Below, piece by piece: positions 17,894 to 26,300 of a stretch of DNA of 64,000 nucleotides. Under the pieces are notes generated by a model. The model was not told the origin of the DNA, searched no databases, and was given only the letters and a program-made list of their open reading frames with translations. The translations under genes were made by a program, and so were the position numbers. Source of the DNA: CAVXAE01 sp044225565 (lineage in GTDB: Bacteria > Pseudomonadota > Gammaproteobacteria > Steroidobacterales > Steroidobacteraceae); the NCBI GenBank assembly GCA_044225565.1, contig JBGAIL010000001.1, forward strand, positions 7,954 to 71,953, given 5' to 3'. Every line of letters starts with the position of its first letter. The stretch's first letter is position 1.

Positions 17894-18295
17894 TCAGAGG
17901 GCCGGCAGCAGCGGCAATGTGAGCTCGATGCACGCGTATTCCACCTCTGCGCGCATCAGCGTCATCCCGTCACTCGTGCGGCGCAGCTGGAACCGGCGGC
18001 GCACGCACAACCTGCTTTCCGCTGGAAACAGCCATGTGGCGATGAGCAGCGGGTCGCCTAGCAAGGTCGGGCGCAGATAGGCGATCAATGTGCGAACCAC
18101 GGCCATGCCGCGATCCATTTCCACGCAGCGAGACACCGGCAGGCCGAGCGCAGCGGAGTGATCCCACGCGGAGCGGTCACACCAGGTGACGTACACCGCA
18201 TTGTTCACGTGCTGGTAGGCGTCGATGTCCTGCGGCTCGACCGCGATCGGCAGGAGATGAGGAGAGGGGAGGTCCCACGCGTCGCTGGAAGTCAT
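17894..18295 (-). CDS. acyl-CoA thioesterase, hot-dog fold (4HBT/YbgC-like)
   Basis: A 133-residue single-domain thioesterase. The 4HBT signature is DIDAYQHVNNAVYVTWCDRS, where the Asp/His-Asn-Asn region forms the active site of YbgC/FatA-like enzymes. It hydrolyses acyl-CoA or acyl-ACP in the cytoplasm; chain length cannot be told. ATG 18295 lies only eight bases after an extended -10 element and GGAGA abuts it directly, so the mRNA may be leaderless. It is divergent from the metallo-hydrolase gene, 147 bases away. Confidence 0.85.
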   Translation of the reverse strand: MTSSDAWDLPSPHLLPIAVEPQDIDAYQHVNNAVYVTWCDRSAWDHSAALGLPVSRCVEMDRGMAVVRTLIAYLRPTLLGDPLLIATWLFPAESRLCVRRRFQLRRTSDGMTLMRAEVEYACIELTLPLLPAL

Positions 18296-18303
18296 TCTCC
18301 AGA

Positions 18304-18312
18304 ATCGTACCA
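18304..18312 (-). promoter_or_regulatory. extended -10 element of the thioesterase gene
   Basis: On the minus strand TGGTACGAT ends eight bases before ATG 18295. Transcription should begin at or within two bases of the start codon. Confidence 0.45.
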
Positions 18313-18426
18313 CTCGCGTGCAGGGCCTCGTGCGTTGACCGGGTCCCGGGCCATGAGCGCGACGTCCAGGAAGCGCGGCATCCAAGAGGTGAGGGCGCGC
18401 GCGTCCGGCAGGGGCCGCGGTGAAAC

Positions 18427-18435
18427 TGCTAAAGT
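18427..18435 (+). promoter_or_regulatory. extended -10 element of the metallo-hydrolase gene
   Basis: TGCTAAAGT ends seven bases before ATG 18443, with no ribosome site between them, which predicts a leaderless transcript. Confidence 0.4.
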
Positions 18436-18442
18436 GCCCCGC

Positions 18443-19501
18443 ATGAGCGATGGCACTGCGGATGCGGCTTCCTCGGCCCCTACACTGATCTATCCCTTCG
18501 AGTCGCCACCGGAAGCGGGCGAGACGATGCCTGTGGCCCCCGGCGTGCACTGGCAGCGCATGCCTCTGCCGTTCACGCTGAACCACATCAACCTCTGGGC
18601 GCTCGAGGATGGCGACGCCTGGACGCTGGTCGACACCGGTCTCAAGACCGCGGAAAGTGCCGGCATCTGGGAGAAAGTGTGTGCCGGACTGCTCGCAGGG
18701 AAGCCCGCGAGCCGCGTGATCTGCACCCACATGCATCCGGACCACGTGGGCATGTCCGGTTGGCTCACACGACGCTTCGATTGCGCGCTGTGGATGACGC
18801 GACTGGAGTACATCACCTGCCGAATGCTCGTCGCGGATACGGGTCGGGAGGCACCGCTCGATGGCGTTCGCTTCTATCGCGCCGCGGGCTGGGACGAGGA
18901 ATCGCTCGAGGCTTACCGCACGCGCTTCGGCGGATTCGGCAAGCTCGTGCATCCACTGCCCGACAGCTACCGCCGCATCTCGGATGGCGAGCCGCTTTGC
19001 ATCGGCGGGCATGCGTGGCAGGCGGTGGTCGGGCGCGGCCATTCGCCGGAGCACCTGTGCCTGCACTGCGCGGAACTCGGGCTGCTCATCTCCGGAGATC
19101 AGGTGCTGCCCAGGATCACGTCGAACGTCTCGGTGTTCCCGACGGAGCCGGCGGCCGATCCTCTGAAAGACTGGCTCGAGTCGCTCGCGGCCATCAAGGC
19201 GCGCGTGCCCGATGACGTGCTGGTGCTGCCCTCGCATGGCCTGCCATTCAGGGGGCTGCATGCGCGGCTGGACAGGCTGATCGCGGGGCACGAGCAGTCG
19301 CTCGAGCGGCTGCACGCCGCGCTCGCGGAGCCGAAGCGTGCCATCGACACCTTCAACCTGCTGTTCGGGCGGCGCATCGTGGGGGACTTGCTGAGCATGG
19401 CCACCGGTGAGAGTGTCGCGCACCTGAACTGCCTCATCGGCCGCGGGCTCGCGCGTTGCGAGGTCGATGCCGGCGGAGTGGCGTGGTATCGGGCGGCGTG
19501 A
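18443..19501 (+). CDS. metallo-beta-lactamase fold hydrolase
   Basis: A 352-residue enzyme. The dinuclear metal motif is THMHPDHVG, preceded by the strand DAWTLVDTGL, and followed by GRGHSPEHLCL (third His) and LISGDQVLP (bridging Asp) and LPSHGLPF (last His). The C-terminal helical region after residue 270 (HEQSLERLHAALAEPKRAID) is of the DNA-binding-like type seen in LACTB2/hydroxyacyl hydrolases. Probably a thioester or lactone hydrolase such as an acyl-CoA or glyoxalase II-like enzyme. ATG 18443 is supported by family length and by the adjacent promoter. Confidence 0.88.
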   Translation: MSDGTADAASSAPTLIYPFESPPEAGETMPVAPGVHWQRMPLPFTLNHINLWALEDGDAWTLVDTGLKTAESAGIWEKVCAGLLAGKPASRVICTHMHPDHVGMSGWLTRRFDCALWMTRLEYITCRMLVADTGREAPLDGVRFYRAAGWDEESLEAYRTRFGGFGKLVHPLPDSYRRISDGEPLCIGGHAWQAVVGRGHSPEHLCLHCAELGLLISGDQVLPRITSNVSVFPTEPAADPLKDWLESLAAIKARVPDDVLVLPSHGLPFRGLHARLDRLIAGHEQSLERLHAALAEPKRAIDTFNLLFGRRIVGDLLSMATGESVAHLNCLIGRGLARCEVDAGGVAWYRAA

Positions 19502-19509
19502 CACAACGC

Positions 19510-20595
19510 CTATTCGCTCGTCTCCAGCACCGCGGAGAGCTCGACGGTGCGTCCGGCACGCCACACTTTCAGCTTGACGCGATCGCCGGGCTTGAAGTCG
19601 TCCAGCAGCGCGCGCAGCCGTGCGACGCTGTCCACTTCGGCGGTGTTGATGCCGACGATGACGTCTCCCGGCACGAACGAGTTGCGTGCCCCGAAGCGCA
19701 CCCCGCGCAGACCGGCACGTGCTCCCGCGCTGTTCGCCGGTACGCGCGCAACGGCTGCCCCCGTCACACCGAGCTGACGTGCGATGGCCCGGCTCAGCAT
19801 CTCGTCCGTCTCGATTCCGAGACCGGGCGGCGCGTAGTGCCCTTTCTCGATGATCTGCGGCACCACGCGGTTGATCGTGTCCACCGGCACCGCGAACCCG
19901 ACGCCGGCGCTCGCGCCCGAAGGGCTGTAGATCGCCGTGTTCATGCCGATGAGGCGGCCCGCGCTGTCGAGCAGAGGTCCGCCCGAGTTGCCCGGGTTGA
20001 TCGCCGCATCCGTCTGGATGAGGTGGCGGGTGACGCCGCCGTCCTCGCCGGTGAGCGAGCGGTCCAGCGCGGAGACGATTCCGGTGGTGAGCGTCCAGTC
20101 GAGACCGAAGGGATTGCCGATGGCGAGCACGCGCTGCCCCACCATGAGGTCCCGGCTCGTTCCCACGGGGATGGGCATCGGCGGCTTGGAAGGAATGCGG
20201 ATGCGCAGCACCGCGATGTCGTGCACGGAGCTCGTGCCGATGAGCGTGGCAGGGTAGTCGCGGCCATCCGAAAGGCGTACGACGGCTTCGGCCGCATCCG
20301 CGATGACGTGGAGATTGGTGACGACGTGGCCGGCATCGTCCCACAGGAAGCCGGAGCCGGTGCCCTGCGGCACGATCGTGACGTTGCGCGTCCATACGTC
20401 CATCACGCGCTCGCGCGTGGAAATGTAGACGACGGAAGACTTCGCGCTCTCGAAGATGCGGATGGTGTTCTTCTCGTCCGGGAAGAGCTCGCCGCGGGGC
20501 GTGACGGGGCGCGGTGCGGCTTCGGTGCGGTAGGCCGTCGTGGCGAGGAGCGGGAGCAGGGCGCCGAGGGTGATCCACAGTCGGGGAGGATTCAT
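19510..20595 (-). CDS. periplasmic serine protease, S1C family with one PDZ domain (DegS/DegP-like)
   Basis: A 361-residue trypsin-like protease. Residues 6-26 form a signal or anchor helix. The catalytic triad is visible: His in VVTNLHVIA, Asp in SVHDIAVLRI and Ser in NPGNSGGPLL. A single C-terminal PDZ domain (about 255-355, PGDVIVGINTAEVDSVARLR) follows, so the layout matches DegS rather than the two-PDZ DegP. DegS-type proteases start the sigma-E envelope stress cascade; no rseA is nearby. It follows the KamA-family gene by 19 bases on the same strand. Confidence 0.92.
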   Translation of the reverse strand: MNPPRLWITLGALLPLLATTAYRTEAAPRPVTPRGELFPDEKNTIRIFESAKSSVVYISTRERVMDVWTRNVTIVPQGTGSGFLWDDAGHVVTNLHVIADAAEAVVRLSDGRDYPATLIGTSSVHDIAVLRIRIPSKPPMPIPVGTSRDLMVGQRVLAIGNPFGLDWTLTTGIVSALDRSLTGEDGGVTRHLIQTDAAINPGNSGGPLLDSAGRLIGMNTAIYSPSGASAGVGFAVPVDTINRVVPQIIEKGHYAPPGLGIETDEMLSRAIARQLGVTGAAVARVPANSAGARAGLRGVRFGARNSFVPGDVIVGINTAEVDSVARLRALLDDFKPGDRVKLKVWRAGRTVELSAVLETSE

Positions 20596-20614
20596 CCCCG
20601 GACTTTACAACGCC

Positions 20615-21598
20615 TTACTCCGGATAGGAGTGCCGGCGACCCTTGCTGTCGAGAACGACTCGGCTGCATCCGGCATCGTGCTCCAGGAGATAGCCCGGCC
20701 CGATCGGAACCTTTCCGTGGCCTCCCGGGATGTCCAGCACGTAGGTCGGCATGCAGAGCCCCGACACACGCCCGCGCAACTCGCGGACGATGTGCTGCCC
20801 TTCGTCGATGGACACGCGGAAATGCGAAGTGCCGGGCGCGAGGTCCGGATGGTGAAGGTAATAGGGCTTCACCCGGTGCCGCACGAGCTTGCGGAACAAC
20901 GCTTCCAGGATCTCCGCCCGATCGTTGATGCCTTTGAGCAGAACGGTCTGGCTGAGCAGCGTCGCGCCCTTCTCACGCAACGCTTCGAGCGCGGCGCACA
21001 CCGGCGGCGTGAGCTCTTCCACGTGGTTGGCGTGCACGGCCACGTAGAGCGCGGGTGCCGCAGGCCGTCTGCAGAGCTCTGCCATGGCTTCGAGCCGTGC
21101 CGCGCTTAGAGAATGCGGATCCACGATGGGCGCGCGAGTGTGGATACGGATCACCGCGACGTGCCCGATGTCGCTCAGCTGCTCGAGCACGCCCTTCAGC
21201 CGTCGCGCCGAGAGCGCCAGCGGATCCCCGCCGGTGAGGATGACTTCCCAGATCCGGGGGCGCTGGCGGATGTAATCGAGCGCCGCCGCGAGCTCCTTTT
21301 CGCTCAGTGCCTCCCCGCCCGGGCCCACCATCTCCCGCCGGAAGCAGAACCGGCAGTACACCGGGCAGGCGTGATGGATCTTGAGGAGCACCCGGTCGGC
21401 GTAGCGGTGCACGACTCCCTTCACCGGGCTGTGCGCGTCGTCTCCGATCGGGTCTGCGGACTCCTGCGCGAGCGAATGCAGCTCCCTCTCGTCGGGCAGG
21501 AACTGCCGGGACAGCGGATGGCTCGCGGGCTTTCCGTCCAGCAACTCTCTCAGGTATGGCGACAGCCGGTGGGCGTACTTTGCTGTGACGTCGCTCAT
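20615..21598 (-). CDS. KamA-family radical SAM aminomutase (lysine 2,3-aminomutase / EpmB type)
   Basis: A 327-residue enzyme. The radical SAM cluster motif is HACPVYCRFCFRRE (CxxxCxxC). The PLP-binding Lys of lysine 2,3-aminomutases is visible in DIPGGHGKVPIGP near the C-terminus, so the enzyme should be a true PLP/AdoMet aminomutase. The short length without an N-terminal extension fits EpmB, which makes (R)-beta-lysine for modification of elongation factor P. No efp, epmA or epmC lies in the window, so assignment between EpmB and a metabolic lysine 2,3-aminomutase stays open. Co-transcribed with the downstream DegS-like protease. Confidence 0.9.
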   Translation of the reverse strand: MSDVTAKYAHRLSPYLRELLDGKPASHPLSRQFLPDERELHSLAQESADPIGDDAHSPVKGVVHRYADRVLLKIHHACPVYCRFCFRREMVGPGGEALSEKELAAALDYIRQRPRIWEVILTGGDPLALSARRLKGVLEQLSDIGHVAVIRIHTRAPIVDPHSLSAARLEAMAELCRRPAAPALYVAVHANHVEELTPPVCAALEALREKGATLLSQTVLLKGINDRAEILEALFRKLVRHRVKPYYLHHPDLAPGTSHFRVSIDEGQHIVRELRGRVSGLCMPTYVLDIPGGHGKVPIGPGYLLEHDAGCSRVVLDSKGRRHSYPE

Positions 21599-21710
21599 TG
21601 GGGGCGGGGTCTTTCGAAGGGTCGCGGAGTTTCTTCGATCGACGGCGGCAGATCAAGCAATGCCGGGAGCGCGGATGCGCGGCTCGCTGGAGCCGAGGCG
21701 ATGTCTCTTC

Positions 21711-21878
21711 ATGAAGGCGGCCAGCGCCATCCTCGGCCTGTGGCTCGTCACTCGGGACGAGATCGCCGACGTGTAGCAGCTGGGCATGTGGCTGGAGGTG
21801 GATGGGCGGTGCTTCCAGAGCGGCAACACGCGCACGATGGTGTTCGGAGTGGCGTACCTGGGTTCCTATCAAAGGTGA
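21711..21878 (+). pseudogene. possible coding relic with internal TAG
   Basis: One frame reads KAASAILGLWLVTRDEIADV to a TAG at 21774, then QLGMWLEVDGRCFQSGN and TRTMVFGVAYLGSYQR to TGA at 21876. The second half looks coding. I do not recognise a family. The rest of the interval 21599-22030 is AT-richer than its surroundings from about 21850 and presumably carries the promoter of the carboxylesterase gene (TTAAGATAT near 21980). Confidence 0.25.
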
Positions 21879-22030
21879 ACGAACGTGGCCCCTGCGCGGC
21901 CTCCAGTTTCGCGGCCCGCCACGAAACCTGTGCTGGGGTTCTTTGGGTACGTCTTGGCGGCGTAGAACAGCGACTTTCCAGTTAAGATATTTACTGATCA
22001 GCCAAAGTAGCCGGAAACGGTCACGACGCA

Positions 22031-23695
22031 ATGCCCTGCGCTGCAATCTCGCTCGATTCCAGCGTCGTCCCTGACGCTATTCGCTACTTCGTAGGCAATC
22101 GCGTAGAGCCGTGCCTCCGCTACTTACTCGTCGCTGCGGTTTTCTCGCTGTTTTCGATGGCTTGTTCGATGGGTAGTGAGTCGGTGCGCACCCGCCAGGG
22201 TCTTGTTCAGGGCACCACGGACTCCGACGTAAGGGTATTTAAGGGAGTGCCATTCGCGGCCCCGCCAGTCGGACCGTTGCGATGGCGGCCTCCGCAACCG
22301 GCCGTGCCGTGGCCTCGCGTCTTGAGGGCGAATGCCTTCAAGCCCATGTGCATGACCTCCGCGCCGGCAGTTCCGGGCGGCGAAATGGAAGAAGTAAGCG
22401 AGGATTGCCTCTATCTGAACATCTGGACTCCGGCAAGGCTGCCTGCGCACAAATTGCCGGTGATGGTGTACATCTACGGAGGTGCGCTGCGCGCCGGCTC
22501 TGCTTCTTCCTCAGTGTATTGGGGTGACAAGCTCGTGCAGAAAGGTGTCATCACCGTCAATTTGAGTTATCGGGTCGGATCGTTTGGTTTTCTTTCGCAT
22601 CCCGAACTCAGCCGCGAATCGGGGTATGGCGCCTCGGGTAACTACGGCATCATGGACATGATCGCCGCGCTGCAATGGGTCCAGCAGAATATCTCCGCCT
22701 TCGGCGGCGATCCAGGAAATGTAACTGTCTTTGGGCAGTCGGCCGGGTCTTTCGGGCTGGGTTATTTAACGGCTTCTCCCTTGGCGAAAGGGTTGTTTCA
22801 TCGCGGCATCGGACAGACCGGGGCGGATATGTTGCCGATTGGTCAGGGAATGATGCTTCCGCGAGATGCGGAAGCGAGCGGCATCCGGTTCGCGGAGAAA
22901 CTTGGTGCGGGTTCGATCCGTGCCATGCGGCGCTTGCCCGCTGACAAGATTCTTTCAGCCGATGCGCAATGGCCGATGACTGCACAAGGAAAAATCAAGC
23001 CCGGCACGATGGCAGTATTGGATGGCCATGTTTTTCTCCAAACGATGTATGAGACGCTTGAAAAGGGAGGCCAGAACGATGTACCCCTGCTGATTGGCTA
23101 CAACGCCGATGAGGGCGCCAATCTTCTCGCTGAGCCGTTGGATGGCGCTGCATTTGTGGAAAGTGTGCGAAAGCAATACGGCGCGCTGGCAGATGAGGTT
23201 CTGAAGCTATACCCGCCGTCGCCCAGCGACGTTGCTGTCCGATCTCAGCGCCGATTGCTGCGGGATAACTGGTACGGGTGGGCCATTTGGTCTTGGGCAC
23301 GTCTGCAATCCAGGACCGGCAAGGGGAAAGTCTATTTCTACAACTTCTCGCATCTCACAAACTTTCCGGAAGATTCGCCGTTGCGAGCGATGGGCGCGGG
23401 ACACGGCTTCGAGCTTGTCTACACGTTCGGGCACGCGGGGTATCTGCCTGAGCCTGCATCGCGCGCAGACACGGCGATGGTTGAAACGGTTTCCTCGTAT
23501 TGGACGAATTTTGCAAAGCAAGGCAACCCGAATGGCCCTGGACTCCCGCAATGGCCCGAGTTCACGGAGCACGACCCACGCGTCATGAATCTGGGAGAGC
23601 CGTTGCAAGCCAGAATGATTGATCCGGCGGGCTTGCGATTGCAGGACCGATACGCGATTGCCCAACGGATGCTTGAAGGCTCCGAAGGCCAGTAG
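22031..23695 (+). CDS. type-B carboxylesterase, predicted lipoprotein
   Basis: A 554-residue carboxylesterase/lipase. The family features are all present: oxyanion-hole region VYIYGGALRAGS, nucleophile motif FGQSAGSFG, the acid in GYNADEGANL and the catalytic His in GAGHGFELVY, plus the disulphide-like EDCLYLNIWTP. A hydrophobic segment before FSMAC (about residue 45) looks like a lipobox, but about 28 residues precede it; no better start codon is available. GC content and codon choice are visibly lower than in flanking genes (ttt, gat, aaa codons are frequent), which suggests recent acquisition. Substrate unknown. Confidence 0.9.
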   Translation: MPCAAISLDSSVVPDAIRYFVGNRVEPCLRYLLVAAVFSLFSMACSMGSESVRTRQGLVQGTTDSDVRVFKGVPFAAPPVGPLRWRPPQPAVPWPRVLRANAFKPMCMTSAPAVPGGEMEEVSEDCLYLNIWTPARLPAHKLPVMVYIYGGALRAGSASSSVYWGDKLVQKGVITVNLSYRVGSFGFLSHPELSRESGYGASGNYGIMDMIAALQWVQQNISAFGGDPGNVTVFGQSAGSFGLGYLTASPLAKGLFHRGIGQTGADMLPIGQGMMLPRDAEASGIRFAEKLGAGSIRAMRRLPADKILSADAQWPMTAQGKIKPGTMAVLDGHVFLQTMYETLEKGGQNDVPLLIGYNADEGANLLAEPLDGAAFVESVRKQYGALADEVLKLYPPSPSDVAVRSQRRLLRDNWYGWAIWSWARLQSRTGKGKVYFYNFSHLTNFPEDSPLRAMGAGHGFELVYTFGHAGYLPEPASRADTAMVETVSSYWTNFAKQGNPNGPGLPQWPEFTEHDPRVMNLGEPLQARMIDPAGLRLQDRYAIAQRMLEGSEGQ

Positions 23696-23786
23696 CGCTC
23701 CGACGACGGGAAGCAAAAGAGGTCAGGACCCGCAAAAACCGTCCCGCAAATCGTGAGCGGCGGTGCCGGAAGCGCGCGTAAGTCGT

Positions 23787-23863
23787 TGGTGGAAAGGGAG
23801 GGACTCGAACCCTCGACCCCGGCATTATGAGTGCCGTGCTCTAACCAGCTGAGCTACCTCTCC
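23787..23863 (-). tRNA. tRNA-Met (CAU), elongator type
   Basis: A 77-base cloverleaf on the minus strand with encoded CCA. Acceptor GGAGAGG pairs with CCTTTCC, D-arm TAGCTCAGCTGGTTAGAGC, anticodon arm GGCA-CTCATAA-TGCC with anticodon CAT, and T-arm GAGGG-TTCGAGT-CCCTC. The CACTCATAATG context and the GGGGTC variable region fit elongator tRNA-Met. A tRNA-Ile2 whose CAU is modified by TilS is the alternative but its usual identity bases fit less well. Confidence 0.95.
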
Positions 23864-23932
23864 GCGGAGGGGCGCGAATCCTAACGGACGGCGCCTTTGG
23901 ACGCCACTACCCAAGCCAGGGCATGAGGCCGA

Positions 23933-23942
23933 TGACATGTCA
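23933..23942. promoter_or_regulatory. palindrome TGACATGTCA, downstream copy
   Basis: A perfect 10-bp palindrome 28 bases past the stop codon of the acyl-CoA synthetase gene. The same sequence occurs just upstream of that gene's start. Confidence 0.4.
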
Positions 23943-23969
23943 GTCCGGCCGCGCGAGGCGGCGCCACCC

Positions 23970-25652
23970 TCAGGCCGTGCGCTCCTCCGCGCGCCCGAGC
24001 CGGGAGGTCATCTCCTTGCGGATGAGATACTTCTGCACCTTGCCCGTCACCGTCATCGGGAAGCCGTCGACGAACACCACGTGCGCCGGCACCTTGTAGT
24101 GCGCGATCTGCCCGCGGCAGAACTCGATGATCTCCTCGGCGCTGGAGGACTCGCCCGTGCGCAGCTTGATCCAGGCGCACACCTCCTCGCCGTACTTCTT
24201 GTCCGGCACGCCGACGATGGCGACGTCCGCCACTTTCGGATGCCTGAACAGGAATTCCTCGATCTCGCGCGGGTACACGTTCTCCCCGCCGCGGATGATC
24301 ATGTCCTTGCTGCGGCCGACGATGTTGCAGTAGCCCTCGTCGTCGATCACGCCGAGGTCTCCGGTGTGCATCCAGCCTTCGGCGTCGATGGCCTCGGCGG
24401 TCTTCTCGGGGTCGTCCCAATAGCCGAGCATCAGCGAGTAGCCGCGGGTGCAGAGTTCCCCGGCCTCGCCGCGGCCGAGCGTGTTGCCGTCCGCATCGAT
24501 CACCTTCGCTTCCATGTGCGGCTGCACGCGACCCACCGTGGTCACGCGACGCTCGATGGGATCGGTGGGCAGGCTCTGGAAGCTCACGGGGCTCGTCTCC
24601 GTCATGCCGTAGGCGATGGTGACGTCGCTCATGTGCATGCGGTCGATCACCTTGCGCATCACCTCGATGGGGCAGGGAGAGCCCGCCATGATGCCGGCGC
24701 GCAGCGTGCCCAGGTCGAACTGGGAGAACTGCGGATGCTCGAGCTCCGCGATGAACATGGTGGGCACGCCGTGCAGCACGGTGCACTTCTCCGCTTCCAC
24801 GGTCTTCAGCACCGCGAGCGGATCGAATGCGGTGGCCGGGAACACCATGGTGGCGCCGTGCGCCACGCACGCGAGGTTGGACATGACCATGCCGAAGCAG
24901 TGATAGAGCGGCACCGGGATGCAGAGCCGGTCGCCGGGGCGCAGGCCCGTGGCGCGCCCGACCATGTAGGCGTTGTTCACGATGTTGCGGTGGCAGAGCG
25001 TGGCGCCCTTGGGCAGCCCGGTGGTGCCGCTCGTGAACTGGATGTTGATCGGCTGATAGCGATCGAGCTCCGTCTCCGCCGCGCGCACGCTCTCCAGCGA
25101 TCGCGAGGTGATGTCGGAGAAGTCGAGCCAGCCCGGGCGCGGTGCGCCGCCGATCTTCGCGACGATCTCGAGCTGCGGCAGCTTCGCGGCCCGGAGCGCG
25201 CCGGGCCGGCTGTCCGCGATCTCGGGCGCGAGCGATTCCGTCATCGCGAGGTAGTCGCTGGTCTTGAAGGCGCTCGCGGCGACGAGCATGCGCACGCCCA
25301 CCTTGTTGAGCGTGTACTCGAGCTCGGAGAGGCGGTAGGCGGGATTGACGTTCACCTGGATGAGGCCGACGCGGGCCGTGGCGAACTGCGTGAGCACCCA
25401 CTCCGCGCAGTTGGGTGCCCAGATGGCCACGCGGTCGCCGCGCTGCAGGCCGAGCGCCAGCAGCCCGGCTGCGCATTCGTCCACCCGACGGTCGAGCTCG
25501 GCATAGGTCCAGCGGATGCCCTGCTCGATGGAGACGAGCGCCTCGGTGTCCGGCCAGCGCCGTGCGGCCTTGGCGAGCAGGGTGCCGATGGTGTCTTCCA
25601 GCAGCTCGGGCGCGAGCTCGCCCCGGACTTGACTCGACTTCGCCGCGCTCAT
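23970..25652 (-). CDS. AMP-dependent acyl-CoA synthetase (fatty-acid CoA ligase)
   Basis: A 560-residue adenylate-forming ligase: fatty acid + ATP + CoA gives acyl-CoA + AMP + PPi. The P-loop-like motif is [15 protein letters not shown], followed by the adenine-binding YGMTETSP, the hinge region [15 protein letters not shown] and the catalytic Lys in [14 protein letters not shown]. The length and motif set match medium-chain/FadD13-like synthetases. GAGGGGG six bases before ATG 25652 is the ribosome site. Two palindromes flank the gene, which suggests a dedicated repressor of fatty-acid degradation type; no regulator gene is adjacent. Confidence 0.93.
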   Translation of the reverse strand: MSAAKSSQVRGELAPELLEDTIGTLLAKAARRWPDTEALVSIEQGIRWTYAELDRRVDECAAGLLALGLQRGDRVAIWAPNCAEWVLTQFATARVGLIQVNVNPAYRLSELEYTLNKVGVRMLVAASAFKTSDYLAMTESLAPEIADSRPGALRAAKLPQLEIVAKIGGAPRPGWLDFSDITSRSLESVRAAETELDRYQPINIQFTSGTTGLPKGATLCHRNIVNNAYMVGRATGLRPGDRLCIPVPLYHCFGMVMSNLACVAHGATMVFPATAFDPLAVLKTVEAEKCTVLHGVPTMFIAELEHPQFSQFDLGTLRAGIMAGSPCPIEVMRKVIDRMHMSDVTIAYGMTETSPVSFQSLPTDPIERRVTTVGRVQPHMEAKVIDADGNTLGRGEAGELCTRGYSLMLGYWDDPEKTAEAIDAEGWMHTGDLGVIDDEGYCNIVGRSKDMIIRGGENVYPREIEEFLFRHPKVADVAIVGVPDKKYGEEVCAWIKLRTGESSSAEEIIEFCRGQIAHYKVPAHVVFVDGFPMTVTGKVQKYLIRKEMTSRLGRAEERTA

Positions 25653-25665
25653 CAGGCCCCCTCAT

Positions 25666-25677
25666 CTGACATGTCAG
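25666..25677. promoter_or_regulatory. palindrome CTGACATGTCAG upstream of acyl-CoA synthetase
   Basis: A perfect 12-bp palindrome ending 13 bases before the start codon at 25652, between promoter and ribosome site. Its position is that of a repressor operator. Its core TGACATGTCA recurs beyond the 3' end of the gene. Confidence 0.5.
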
Positions 25678-25775
25678 CGGGGCCGCAATCTATACCGCGG
25701 CCACCCGGTAGTCTATGAATCCGGGTCGTTTTACACTCCGTCGGCCTTGGGAGCCAAGTCTTGGGGGAATCGCCA

Positions 25776-26198
25776 ATGGATCCGTCCGACAAAGTCGTCC
25801 CTTTCGGGCGTCCCGCGGGGACGGCCCCGGCGCCGGCCGACTGGTGGCACACCGAGCTGCTCGAGCACACGCACGACGCCATCATCGTATGGGAGCTCGG
25901 CGGCAAGGGCATCATCTACTGGAATCGCGCGGCCGAGATGCTCTACGGCTATCTGCGCGAGGAAGTGCTCGGGCGCATCACGCACGACCTGTTGAAGACC
26001 GAGCTTTCCGGCGATCTCGAGGAGCTCGAGACCGCCATCGCGCGTTACGGCTCGTGGGCCGGCGAGCTCCGTCACACCACGCGCGCCGGCCGCCGCATCA
26101 TCGTGCAGACGCGCATCATGCTGCTGCCCAGGGTCGACGACCGCTGGCTGGTCGCGGAATTCAACCGCGACATCACCGAGCTCGTGAACCTGCGCTGA
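25776..26198 (+). CDS. single PAS-domain protein
   Basis: A 140-residue cytoplasmic protein consisting of one PAS fold (about residues 25-135). The family phrases are HTHDAIIVWELGGKGIIYWN, RAAEMLYGY and EVLGRITHDLLKT, with the C-cap DRWLVAEFNRDITE. No output domain follows, so it could be a free-standing sensor or a donor for another protein. ATG 25776 has GGGGGA at correct distance; a TTG 15 bases upstream is possible. It points away from the synthetase gene. Confidence 0.8.
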   Translation: MDPSDKVVPFGRPAGTAPAPADWWHTELLEHTHDAIIVWELGGKGIIYWNRAAEMLYGYLREEVLGRITHDLLKTELSGDLEELETAIARYGSWAGELRHTTRAGRRIIVQTRIMLLPRVDDRWLVAEFNRDITELVNLR

Positions 26199-26300
26199 GG
26201 GTCTGTCGAAGGCCTGGTCTGAGTGGGCCGTGTCGCCCGCTCGCCGCGGGCCTCCCGGCGCGCTCGGCGTCGCCGCCGAGCGGCCGGCGCACTCAGCCAT

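Noticed and set aside
17894..20578. An 894-codon minus-strand open frame covering thioesterase, metallo-hydrolase and protease genes
   Set aside because: It joins the real thioesterase frame to non-coding reading of two other genes; high GC suppresses stops.
1857..21776. Reassignment of TAG as a sense codon, suggested by three frames interrupted by TAG
   Set aside because: TAG ends several clear genes (rplY at 12962, the MOSC gene at 33994, puuA at 63965), so it is an ordinary stop here.
23787..23863. tRNA-Ile2 (lysidine-modified CAU) instead of tRNA-Met
   Set aside because: Anticodon stem and variable loop fit elongator tRNA-Met better; not fully excludable without a profile search.
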